A stretch of DNA of 64,000 bases, taken from assembly GCA_963767835.1 (NCBI GenBank), contig CAVYFY010000014.1:124001-188000 (forward strand), given 5' to 3'. The notes beneath the pieces were generated by a model. That model saw nothing but the letters and a program-made list of their open reading frames with translations, ran no database searches and was not told the origin of the DNA. The position numbers were made by a program, and so were the translations under genes. The stretch is from SIAQ01 sp963767835 (lineage in GTDB: Bacteria; Planctomycetota; Planctomycetia; Gemmatales; Gemmataceae). Shown piece by piece: positions 40,806-48,425 of this stretch (positions within the stretch are counted from its first letter, which is position 1; each line of letters starts with the position of its first letter).

Positions 40806-40880
40806 CGACAATTAGATTTCCCGTCGCAACGACAATTATCCGGTTCGTCGACAATTAGAAGCTGGCGCCGACGACAATTA
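40806..40880 (+). repeat. four direct repeats of CGACAATTA
   Basis: CGACAATTA occurs at 40806-40814, 40830-40838, 40849-40857 and 40872-40880 (steps of 24, 19 and 23 bp). The first and fourth copies share a longer unit, GACGACAATTAGATTTCCCG followed by TCGCA. Arrays like this are transposase-binding sites at ends of IS21-type and similar elements. No such transposase is nearby. Confidence 0.7.
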
Positions 40881-40908
40881 GATTTCCCGTCGCAGCTGAG
40901 GGACTTTC

Positions 40909-42478
40909 TCAAATGGCGCCATTCAATGCGGACAGTTTGTCCCGTAGTTGTTCAGGTGTCATTTTGCTCAGTTCCCACCAATCCACTCCTTCGGGCAACA
41001 CCAAGCCGAGCCGTTCGTAAGGAGATTTTCCTTTGCGACGCCCGGTGCGGAAGGTGTGGCAGTTCCAGTACAGACGCTTCAGGTCCAGCAACCCTTGGGT
41101 CAACTTGCGATGCCGAGACTGATGCATGCGCAAGACACTATTGATCCCCTCCACCAGACTGCTCGCACGCCAGGTATGACGGAAAATGTGCCGCACTGCT
41201 TTGGTCATCGTGCTTCCTTCCTCGCCAGCTTTCGACAGAATTACGCTACACACCAACAACACCCCGCGCAGCGCGTCGCGCGGACATACCTTCACCCGCC
41301 AACAACTCCGGATGACGACGCAACCCCTCGGCACGCACCGCTGCTTCTTTCACCGCGGTCGATCCTGGCAAAGCCGCCAACTTGCGTTGCACTTCGTCCA
41401 AATACGTGAGTGTCTGCGGCTTGCTCAGCAGACGTTTGGCTTTGGCAAAGTCCGCGTCGGGCAACTCAGGCAACGTCTGGGTCAGCACCGCTTCGGCCTG
41501 CGCTCGGCTGTTCAACTCACCGGCCGGCGTGAACAGACGCAAGGCCTCTTGCGTTTGCTGCCAGGCCTTTTCCGTGCGCATCACCTGATCCATGACCGCT
41601 TCGGCCTGTTTCCAGTGCAGGCTCACCTTCACCCCCTCACCGGGCACGTGTTGGCCTTGTTGCCGATGGTGATCGTGTTCTTGCTGGGCTTTCTCCGCTT
41701 TGGTAAACGCCTGCTGCAAACGCAGAGCGCCTTTGCGTTGGCCTCGGCTTCCTTCACGCACGGTGTGAAAGTGATCCAGTTGGTCCGCCACCGGGGTCAA
41801 TTCTTTCTCCACGCGTTTCTCGTTGAGCAAGGCCACCCCTTTGCCCAGACCGGTGCCGGCGTCGCGCGTCACTTGCTCCAGCGCGGGATAGGCGGCAAAC
41901 TGCCCCACCCACACTTCCCCGGTGGCCTGCGTCGTCAAGCTTCCCGCCAGCCAACACATGCTGTCGGGTTCCACGACCATGAGCACCGGCGCCTTCACGT
42001 AGATCTCGTCGGCCGCCACTTGCTTGGCCCGCGCTCGCGCGAATTCGTCCAGCACCGGCAACAACGTGCTGACGTGAGCGGCCGTTTCGTGGGTCCAACG
42101 CCCGAGTTTGGCCACGCTGGGCGCACGACCGGGAAGTAAACGCTGCAGCCATCCTTGCACGGTGGGTAGACTCACACCTTCCGCCTGGGCCTCCGCCGCC
42201 AACCGAGCCATACACTCGTCGCCAATCACCACCGCCTGGCTCAAGTCGCTTTCGAGACTGACGACGCGTTGCTGCAGTTGTTGCACTTGCTCCTGCAAAC
42301 GCTCGACGTGTGCGCGCTGCGCGGCCCCTTCCAGCAACGCCGAAGTCTGGGCTGCTTCGCGATAGAGTGTCTGCCGCGAAACATTGCGTTTCAGAGATTG
42401 TCGCGTGACGTCGCCATAGACGCCGAAGAAAACGACATACGCACTAGCAATCCCTTGCGGCGGGGCTACCATGCCCAT
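40909..42478 (-). pseudogene. unclassified DDE-type transposase, split by one frameshift
   Basis: Start ATG 42478 (MGMVAPPQGIASAYVVFFGV) behind AGGAG. A coiled coil at ~65-95 (VERLQEQVQQLQQRVVSLES) precedes a catalytic part with DEIYVKAPVLMVVEPDS (first Asp) and DQLDHFHTVREGSRGQRKGA (second Asp). Near 41270 the frame must change by one base from RRAARG to DALRGVLLVCSVILSK to reach the end, SSLVEGINSVLRMHQSRHRK (Glu) and FRTGRRKGKSPYERLGLVLP. Total ~520 residues. I cannot place it in an IS family. Without the change the protein ends at 41246. Confidence 0.6.
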
Positions 42479-42634
42479 GGGGTGACTCCTGGCTAACGCA
42501 GTCTTCATCTACCGCGTTATTCCAGCTGTTCACCCCTTAACTGTCCAGTGCTTACCCCCTCTACCGAGGCGTTTTGAGAAAGTGCCCGCAGGCTGACGAC
42601 GTAGACTGATCGCAAACTCTTCGCACAAGGAGGT

Positions 42635-42804
42635 TTGCGATGGTCACCGACAAGCAAGTCCATGTTCCATTATATACCGCGGCATGGATCGTGGTTGAAT
42701 CAGGTGGAATTGTGGTTTGGCGTACTGTCGCGGCAGTTCTTGCGGCGCGGCGAGTTCGCATCGGTTCAGGAGTTCACGGCGCGCTTGACGAAATACTTGG
42801 ACGA
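42635..42804 (+). pseudogene. IS630-family C-terminal fragment, part 1 (interrupted)
   Basis: MFHYIPRHGSWLNQVELWFG is the end of an IS630 DDE domain (Glu in NQVELWF), then LSRQFLRRGEFASVQEFTAR and LTKYLDEY. It is a different subtype from the IS630 piece at 39.1 kb. At GTAC (42805-42808) the serine-recombinase element is inserted. The rest continues at 45431. Confidence 0.8.
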
Positions 42805-42808
42805 GTAC

Positions 42809-42828
42809 GCTTCATAATGCACACCTCG
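42809..42828 (-). promoter_or_regulatory. displaced Shine-Dalgarno and ATG of the DUF5372-like gene
   Basis: Minus strand: directly behind the recombinase stop (TAG, 42831-42829) comes CGAGGTGTGCATT and ATG (42815-42813), AAG, C, then the GTAC junction. GAGGTG is a good ribosome site 6 nt before the ATG. In the integrated form this start reads only 13 codons into the IS630 remnant (MKRTRPSISSSAP). In a circle it reads M-K-R-T-T-Q-R-H-K-T-H and on into the DUF5372-like frame. Confidence 0.75.
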
Positions 42829-44904
42829 CTATTTGTTGGAAAAATCCAGGGTTGGCTGATCATCATGTGGTACGGTGGGGTCGCCGGTGTGGCGGCGAGC
42901 GCGTTTGACGACACGTTGAGCCGCTTCGGTTTGCAGGGCCTGTCGCTGGAGAATCCACGGACCGTCATGGAGCGGATGTTCGCCGGCGATCTCGCCCGCT
43001 TCAACGGCCAAGCGTAACGTTCGTGTGCTGATGCCCAAGAACTCGGCGGCGGCGGTGAGCGTCATCCAACCCTCGGCTTCTTGGCCTTGCGGGCAATGAA
43101 CGGCGATGCCATTCGTGTTGCGAAGCGAAGTCACGCGCATGCGCGTCCAGCGATTGCCGCGGCCAGTGCGCAGGCCGTTGCGATTGAGCACGCCGGCAAT
43201 TGCCAGATCATCGCAGATCAGGGCGAGGCGGCGCACAGCAGCCACGATCTCCTTGGCGGTATGGGCGTTGCTTTGTCCGCGGCGGCGGCGCGGCAGACGT
43301 AGTTCCGTGTGAAGGCCGCCACGCCAGTGAATGACCAGTACGACCTCGCCGGCAGCGGCGTCCACGTCCGCAATCACTTCGTGGATCAACGTCCGCACGA
43401 TCCGCTTCTTCAAACGCACGTCGGTGTCGGCGTTGTTCCAGAGCGCATCGAGATCCGCTGCGAGATCCCGGAACTCATCAAGCGTGGCTGCGTTTTCGCT
43501 GGTGCTGGTGCAGCGCTGCTCTTGAATTCGCTGCTCCAGCGCGCGGACCTGTGTCAGCGCAGCATTCCAGCGTTGCTCCAGTTCATCGGCAACCAGGCGG
43601 TTTTCCGGGTCGACAGCGTCGTACTGTTTCTGCGCGCGCTTGGCTTCATAACGCGCCGCCTCCAGATCGCGCTCGAGCGCCGCCAGCACTTCGTCTTGAT
43701 GCCGGTCCGCTTGTTGACTCGCCACCACCGCGGCTTGCTGCGCTGCCGGTTGCACCACGCGCACAATCTCCCGCGCGATTGCGTCATCCACAACGAGCCC
43801 TCCGAACGCGATGCACCTCGGTTCGCCTTGGTCGAGTTGGCCACGCCGGCAGCCGTAACGCAAGACGCGTTGCGCGGAGCCACAATGATGCACCGTCAAC
43901 TTGCGGCCGCAACGCCGACAACGTATCAACCCGGTCAGCAAACCCAGGCCGCGTTTCGGCGCACCGGGCGCTTCGTTGCCGAAGCCATTGGCGGCGATCA
44001 TGGCTTGCAACTCCTGGAATTCTTCCCAGCTAATATATCCCTCGTGCGCCTGCGGCTTCAACGCGATCCAATCGGTGGGCGCTCGGCGGCGACTGCGGCG
44101 CCGGCTGACACCGTCCTCGTATCGCGTCGTGGTCTCCGACTTGCCATAGGCATAGGCGCCGCCATAGGTCGGGTTCGTCAACAGGCGATACAACGTGGAA
44201 TAGCGCGGACGTATCCAGACCACTTCACGTTGCCCCATGCGCGTCGGGAACTGCAAGCCTTCTTCCAAAAACCACAGCAAAGCCTGCCGCACCGAACCCA
44301 GTTCACGACCTTTGCGAAACGCCAAGAGGATGGCTTCTTGGATGCGTCGATCGGGATCTTTCTCCAGACGCTGGTCTTCGGTTTTGATGAAACCGATCGG
44401 CGCCGCGACGAGCAACTCGCCACGGCGCGCTTTCTCATAGCGTGCTTCCACCGAGCGAGCCCGCAGCAGGTCCAGCTCATACTCATTCAAACTTCCCTTC
44501 AAACCGAGCAGGAGCCGATCGTTGCCTTGGCGCGGCGCATACACCGTGTCCTGATCGATCAGCAGCGTATCGACCACGCGGCACATCTCGACCAGTTGCT
44601 GCCACTCGCGGCTATTGCGTGCGAAGCGTGAGACTTCGCGTGCCGCTACCGCGCCAACTTGGCCCAGGCACACCTCGGCCACCATGCGTTCGAAGCCGTG
44701 GCGTTGCACCGTGCCAGTCCCCGAACAGCCCAGATCATCGTCGATGATCTCAACATCACGCCAGCCGAGTTCTTCGAGCCGCTCCTTCATGGCATATTGC
44801 AAGCGGCGGCTTTCTTGATTGTGTTGTACCTGAAACGCGGACGATTGCCGGATGTAGAGGATCGCTTTGCGCTGCAAATGCAACGGCTTGATCTTGTCAC
44901 TCAT
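42829..44904 (-). CDS. large serine recombinase
   Basis: 691 residues. The resolvase domain begins at once: ILYIRQSSAFQVQHNQESRR (catalytic Ser in R-Q-S), IIDDDLGCSGTGT, VGAVAAREVSRFARNSREWQ (S-R-x-x-R-x). A recombinase domain (TNPTYGGAYAYGK) and a zinc ribbon (CRRCGRKLTVHHC...C) follow, then a coiled coil (~400-470). Unusual for the group, the C-terminus has a helix-turn-helix (LTAAAEFLGISTRTLRLAVE). It catalyses site-specific insertion and excision without high-energy cofactors. ATG 44904 overlaps the small upstream gene by 8 bp (ATGAGTGA), so it is translationally coupled. Complete and probably active. Confidence 0.92.
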   Translation of the reverse strand: MSDKIKPLHLQRKAILYIRQSSAFQVQHNQESRRLQYAMKERLEELGWRDVEIIDDDLGCSGTGTVQRHGFERMVAEVCLGQVGAVAAREVSRFARNSREWQQLVEMCRVVDTLLIDQDTVYAPRQGNDRLLLGLKGSLNEYELDLLRARSVEARYEKARRGELLVAAPIGFIKTEDQRLEKDPDRRIQEAILLAFRKGRELGSVRQALLWFLEEGLQFPTRMGQREVVWIRPRYSTLYRLLTNPTYGGAYAYGKSETTTRYEDGVSRRRSRRRAPTDWIALKPQAHEGYISWEEFQELQAMIAANGFGNEAPGAPKRGLGLLTGLIRCRRCGRKLTVHHCGSAQRVLRYGCRRGQLDQGEPRCIAFGGLVVDDAIAREIVRVVQPAAQQAAVVASQQADRHQDEVLAALERDLEAARYEAKRAQKQYDAVDPENRLVADELEQRWNAALTQVRALEQRIQEQRCTSTSENAATLDEFRDLAADLDALWNNADTDVRLKKRIVRTLIHEVIADVDAAAGEVVLVIHWRGGLHTELRLPRRRRGQSNAHTAKEIVAAVRRLALICDDLAIAGVLNRNGLRTGRGNRWTRMRVTSLRNTNGIAVHCPQGQEAEGWMTLTAAAEFLGISTRTLRLAVEAGEIAGEHPLHDGPWILQRQALQTEAAQRVVKRARRHTGDPTVPHDDQPTLDFSNK

Positions 44905-45088
44905 CGCCGGCCTCCTTTGCGTTTGCTGGTTTTGCGTTTGGCTTTTGTTTTTTGCCGAGCAACTCGGCGAGGAGTTCGGTCACTTTGTTCTGCACCGGCG
45001 GAGGCAGCCGTTCCCATGTCGGTCGCCGCGGCGGAGGAACAAACAGGTTTAACTGCTCCACGGTCTGCGTCTTGGTTCTCTTGCGCAT
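44897..45088 (-). CDS. small conserved accessory protein of the recombinase element, 63 aa
   Basis: MRKRTKTQTVEQLNLFVPPP, then RRPTWERLPPPVQNKVTELL and a lysine/alanine tail. AAGGAG stands 6 nt before ATG 45088, which fixes the start. The plan (Q-L-x-L-F, W-E-x-L-P, a V-x-x-x-V helix with L-A-x-L-L) is one I associate with small genes placed before planctomycete serine recombinases. It overlaps the recombinase start by 8 bp and lies within the DUF5372-like frame in another phase. Perhaps a recombination directionality factor or regulator; function unproven. Confidence 0.65.
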   Translation of the reverse strand: MRKRTKTQTVEQLNLFVPPPRRPTWERLPPPVQNKVTELLAELLGKKQKPNAKPANAKEAGDE

Positions 45089-45430
45089 CGTCGTCTCCTT
45101 GGATGGGCGAGGAACGATACGCATGATCTACTTCATTACGCGAGGCGCCGTTGGTGAGCTCAAGAAGTTGCCGCACTTGCCGCAACGCATCGACATGAAC
45201 CCAAGGCGGATTTTGCAACTGCATCGTACAGCACCGAGCGCGGTCAAACATCCATTGCGGAATATCCAACCCCGCCAGCTGGGCCTGTTCCGGTAACGAA
45301 CACCGAAAGAGCGCTTGTCCGGACTTCGTCAAGGATTCATGAATGAGCACCCGCTGATTGAACCACGGGTGCCAGGGATAGGTGAGATCCCGGAGATCGG
45401 TATTGTGGGTTTTGTGTCGCTGAGTTGTAC
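44901..45430 (-). CDS. DUF5372-like gene, start codon missing in the integrated form
   Basis: The frame THNTDLRDLTYPWHPWFNQR, then VLIHESLTKSGQALFRCSLP and VHVDALRQVRQLLEL resembles DUF5372. Within the element there is no ATG, GTG or TTG in this frame before TYPWHPWF. The open frame upstream runs into antisense IS630 sequence, which cannot be its own. Joining the two element ends at GTAC places ATG-AAG-CGT-ACA-ACT-CAG in frame. In the circle the protein is ~178 residues if it reads to 44901, where its tail overlaps the 63-residue gene in another phase. In the chromosome it is probably silent or made from an internal GTG. Confidence 0.7.
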
Positions 45431-45625
45431 AACCTGGAAAAAGCCCACCCCTACCGCTGGACCTACACCGGCGAACCGATGGTGCGTGGCACACCGTTCA
45501 AAACAACGCGCCGAGAGCAAAGGCGTGGCCGAGCCTGGTTCGGGACGCGGCCTCAACGGTACGAGCGCGTTCTGCATAAGCTCCGTCCTTACCGTCGTCG
45601 CCAGCCACTGGTTACGGACTTATGA
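45431..45625 (+). pseudogene. IS630-family C-terminal fragment, part 2
   Basis: NLEKAHPYRWTYTGEPMVRG is the normal end of IS630 transposases (x-A-H-P-[FY]-R-W-T-Y-T-G). It continues the fragment ending at 42804 in frame when the recombinase element is removed. An arginine-rich extension to the stop at 45625 follows. Confidence 0.8.
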
Positions 45626-45701
45626 AACGGTCATCTAGACCCGCGAGCGGCAATTGAAATATTATCCATTTTTCCCATTTTTTACAAACTGACACCGTAA
45701 C

Positions 45702-45840
45702 CGCTTCAAATCTCGCGGTTTGAAGCGCTCTCCAACCTGATTAACTTTAATCAGCCCATACGCTGGATGAGCTGGACGCGCAAGGGACGGATTTCTCCAA
45801 AAAACCGAAAACCGTCGCTTACGCTTCCGGCTCGTCAACT
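45702..45840. repeat. stem-loop and dispersed-repeat-like sequence
   Basis: CGCTTCAAA/TTTGAAGCG (45702-45710 and 45719-45727) form a perfect 9-bp stem. About 100 bp on, ACCGTCGCTTACGCTTCCGG (45810-45830) is a word I know from dispersed repeats in planctomycete-type genomes. The area contains no gene and separates the IS graveyard from sodA. Confidence 0.45.
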
Positions 45841-45871
45841 GGCTCGACTCACTCACTGTGGCAAGGAGCGC

Positions 45872-46492
45872 TTACAGCTTTCCCGCCTTCGCCTTGGCAT
45901 AGCGATCGGCAATGGCCTTCCAGTTGACCACATTCCACCAGGCATCCAGATAATCCGGACGCTTGTTCTGATACTTCAAATAGTACGCGTGCTCCCAGAC
46001 ATCGACTCCCATGATCGGGGCTTGACCGTTCATGTAAGGGCTGTCCTGGTTTGCGCTCGAGAGAATCTTGAGCTTGCCGTCGGCGAGGACAAGCCAGGCC
46101 CAGCCGCTACCGAAGCGCTTGACGCCGGCGTCCTTGATCTGAGCCTTGAACGTGGCGAAATCGCTGAAGCTTGCCTTGATATCGTCGGCCAGGGGGCCGC
46201 TCGGTTCGCCGCCGGCGTGGGGGGCCATGATTTCCCAGAACATGGCGTGATTGGCGTGTCCGCCGCCGTTATTGATGACCGCCTGGCGGATGCTATCGGG
46301 AACCTGAACGATCTCGCGCAGAAGCTGCTCGATCGGCTTGCTCGCCAGCGGCGCTTGCCCTTCGAGGGCCTTGTTCAAGTTGTCCACGTAAGCCTTGTGG
46401 TGCCGGCCGTGGTGGATCTCCATTGTCATTGTGTCGATGCTCGGTTCCAGCGCGTTGGCTGCATACGGCAAATTCGGCAGTGCGTACGCCAT
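45872..46492 (-). CDS. sodA: superoxide dismutase, Fe/Mn family
   Basis: 206 residues (MAYALPNLPYAANALEPSID). Converts superoxide to peroxide and oxygen. Metal ligands: His in MEIHHGRHHKAYVDNLNKAL (first), His in NNGGGHANHAMFW (second), Asp and His in VDVWEHAYYLKYQNKR (DxWEHAYY). GHANHAMFWEIM with GGG and SSANQDSP favours the manganese type, but metal choice is not certain from sequence. AAGGAG precedes the ATG. No signal peptide, so cytosolic. It stands alone next to the mobile region. Confidence 0.93.
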   Translation of the reverse strand: MAYALPNLPYAANALEPSIDTMTMEIHHGRHHKAYVDNLNKALEGQAPLASKPIEQLLREIVQVPDSIRQAVINNGGGHANHAMFWEIMAPHAGGEPSGPLADDIKASFSDFATFKAQIKDAGVKRFGSGWAWLVLADGKLKILSSANQDSPYMNGQAPIMGVDVWEHAYYLKYQNKRPDYLDAWWNVVNWKAIADRYAKAKAGKL

Positions 46493-46760
46493 GGTCTTCT
46501 CCTTCGATGTAAGGAATTGAATCGCGTTCCACGAGAGGCGGTTGACGCGGCTAATGTATCTACGTCGCCAGGCATGGCAACCGACACTGAAATCAATAAC
46601 GGGATTTCAGGTTTCCCCCGCTGAGCAGGTCGTGCCTGCACCGACCTCACTGCACGGGTGGAATCCGCGGCGACGCTGATCGGCGCATTATCTTGATTCT
46701 TGCAATTCACACCCCCAGAGTTACATTATTATTGCCCATTCGCATCGCGGAAAGTGACTT

Positions 46761-47894
46761 ATGACGACTCCCGAACCAACTTCGCCTGCGGCCGAACCAA
46801 CTTCGCCTGCCGCCGAACCACCGCCCCTGCGCAGCATTCATTCCAGCAACTTCGCCCCGCTGCTTGAGCAGCTCGGCATCTCGCTGTTGGTCTCGACTTA
46901 CCAGGCCGGCAAGCTAGTCATCCTCCGCGCCGACGGGGACCTCGTCAACACCCACTTCCGGGCATTCCTCACGCCGATGGGCGTTGCCCTGAGCGGCGGT
47001 CGGCTCGCCATCGGCACCGCCCTTGATATCTGGGAATTCCACAATGTTCCCGCCGTCGCCCGCAGGCTGGAGCCGGTCGGCAAGCACGATGCCTGCTTTT
47101 TGCCGCGCACCAGCCATGTGACTGGCAATGTCCTGGTTCACGAGATGGCCTGGGCCGGCGATCAGCTGATCTTCGCCAATACCCGTTTTTCCTGCCTGGC
47201 GACGCGATCCGTCAACCACAGCTTCGTGCCAATCTGGCGACCGCCTTTCATTAGCGCGCTGGCGCCCGAGGACCGCTGCCACCTCAACGGGCTTGGGCTC
47301 CGCGACGGCCAGGTCCGCTATGTCACGGCCCTGGGAGAGACCGATACGCCGGCCGGCTGGCGCGAAAACAAGAAGAGCGGCGGAATCCTCATGGAAGTGC
47401 CCAGCGGCGCGGCGATCGCGCGCGGCCTGTCGATGCCCCACTCGCCGCGCTGGCACGGCGGCCGAATCTGGGTCCTCGATTCCGGCAACGGCGGGGTCAG
47501 TGTCGCCGACGCGCGGACCGGGCAGCTGACGACGGTCACCGAGCTGCCGGGCTTCACGCGCGGCCTCGACTTCTGCGGCCGTTACGCCTTCGTCGGGCTG
47601 TCGCAGGTGCGCGAATCGGCGGTTTTCAGCGGCATCGCCATCGCAGAGCGCCCCGAACGATCAAGCGGCGTCTGGGTCGTGGATACCGTCAGCGGCCAGA
47701 TTGTCGCCTTCTTGAAATTCGAGGACGCGGTCCAGGAAATTTTCGCCGTGCAGGTACTGCACGCCCGCTTCCCCGATGTGATCAACGACAATAGAGCTTT
47801 GATCGCCGCTTCTTTTGTGCTTCCAGACGAATCACTGGGGGACGTGGCCCCCGCGCTGCGTGATCCGGCGGCGCCTTCCGCGGGATTGGGGTGA
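46761..47894 (+). CDS. TIGR03032 family protein
   Basis: 377 residues. The leader has a short tandem repeat (PTSPAAEPTSPAAEPPP) and the fold then begins at IHSSNFAPLLEQLGISLLVS, the TIGR03032 opening, with STYQAGKLVILRADG, LIFANTRFSCLATRSVNHSF, WRPPFISALAPEDRCHLNGL and SMPHSPRWHGGRIWVLDSGN. These are six-bladed-propeller-like proteins without a known reaction. No signal peptide is visible, so probably cytosolic. The ATG at 46761 follows GGAAAGTGACTT, a weak site. Confidence 0.85.
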   Translation: MTTPEPTSPAAEPTSPAAEPPPLRSIHSSNFAPLLEQLGISLLVSTYQAGKLVILRADGDLVNTHFRAFLTPMGVALSGGRLAIGTALDIWEFHNVPAVARRLEPVGKHDACFLPRTSHVTGNVLVHEMAWAGDQLIFANTRFSCLATRSVNHSFVPIWRPPFISALAPEDRCHLNGLGLRDGQVRYVTALGETDTPAGWRENKKSGGILMEVPSGAAIARGLSMPHSPRWHGGRIWVLDSGNGGVSVADARTGQLTTVTELPGFTRGLDFCGRYAFVGLSQVRESAVFSGIAIAERPERSSGVWVVDTVSGQIVAFLKFEDAVQEIFAVQVLHARFPDVINDNRALIAASFVLPDESLGDVAPALRDPAAPSAGLG

Positions 47895-48425
47895 TTCCGA
47901 TTTTGCGGGTTGTAAGGGAAGTTCCAGGAATTCATCAATTCTTCATTTGCAATTTACCGCGAGTTTGCTAATTTACCCACCGTCACTTTCACAGATACCA
48001 GGCAAGCCGTGATTTTTGCCCGGCGGACTATCTCAGGTTTCTAGGCCCGCCCAGTTGAAACGCTTAGCCTGGTACTGTCGGATGAATTGACGACAGCTGC
48101 GGTTTTGCACGCCCAACATAGTTTCGCGGGGTCAACGTGAACCATCTCTCCAGGTTCAACTCGACGCTCCACCTACGTCATGCGAGACGCTTGACGCGGG
48201 AAGAATCCCTTTGTCTTTTTCTTGATCTACTCAAAGTTCTGAATTGCTCAGTGAATTTCGGATTAACGCCGACCGCGTTTTCCTGTGCCATTTTCTACGG
48301 ATGCGTCATTCAATGCTCATTTGTCCCGTGGACTAATGGAAGCCAGTGTGCGCCCGTTTCGAATGTGTGCGTCTTGCTCCGCATTGTGCGGAGAGACGCC
48401 AGTACCCCTCACCAGGAGTCTCTCC
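47895..48425. other. long leader region upstream of the giant surface protein
   Basis: 530 bp without a convincing gene. A 102-codon frame (48137-48445) has no Shine-Dalgarno, no family similarity, and overlaps the start of the next gene. The last 30 bp (CACCAGGAGTCTCTCC) hold the ribosome site AGGAG for 48426. Promoter boxes are not clear. Confidence 0.4.

Larger units (their letters stand above)
42805..45430 (-). mobile_element. serine-recombinase element (DUF5372-like / small ORF / recombinase) inserted at GTAC
   Basis: The element is bounded by GTAC at 42805-42808 and 45427-45430. Joining the flanks at GTAC gives an uninterrupted IS630 reading frame (LDEY from the left, then NLEKAHPYRWTYTG from the right), so the boundaries are exact and one GTAC is the crossover. 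There are no terminal inverted repeats and no target duplication beyond the shared GTAC, as expected for a large serine recombinase that joins attP to attB. All three genes are on the minus strand. Net length excluding one GTAC is 2,622 bp. When circular, the two ends meet and complete the first gene. Confidence 0.88.

Noticed and set aside
41246..41334. Two separate genes in place of one transposase
   Set aside because: The downstream frame carries only the terminal catalytic block and the upstream one lacks it; together they form one normal-length transposase.
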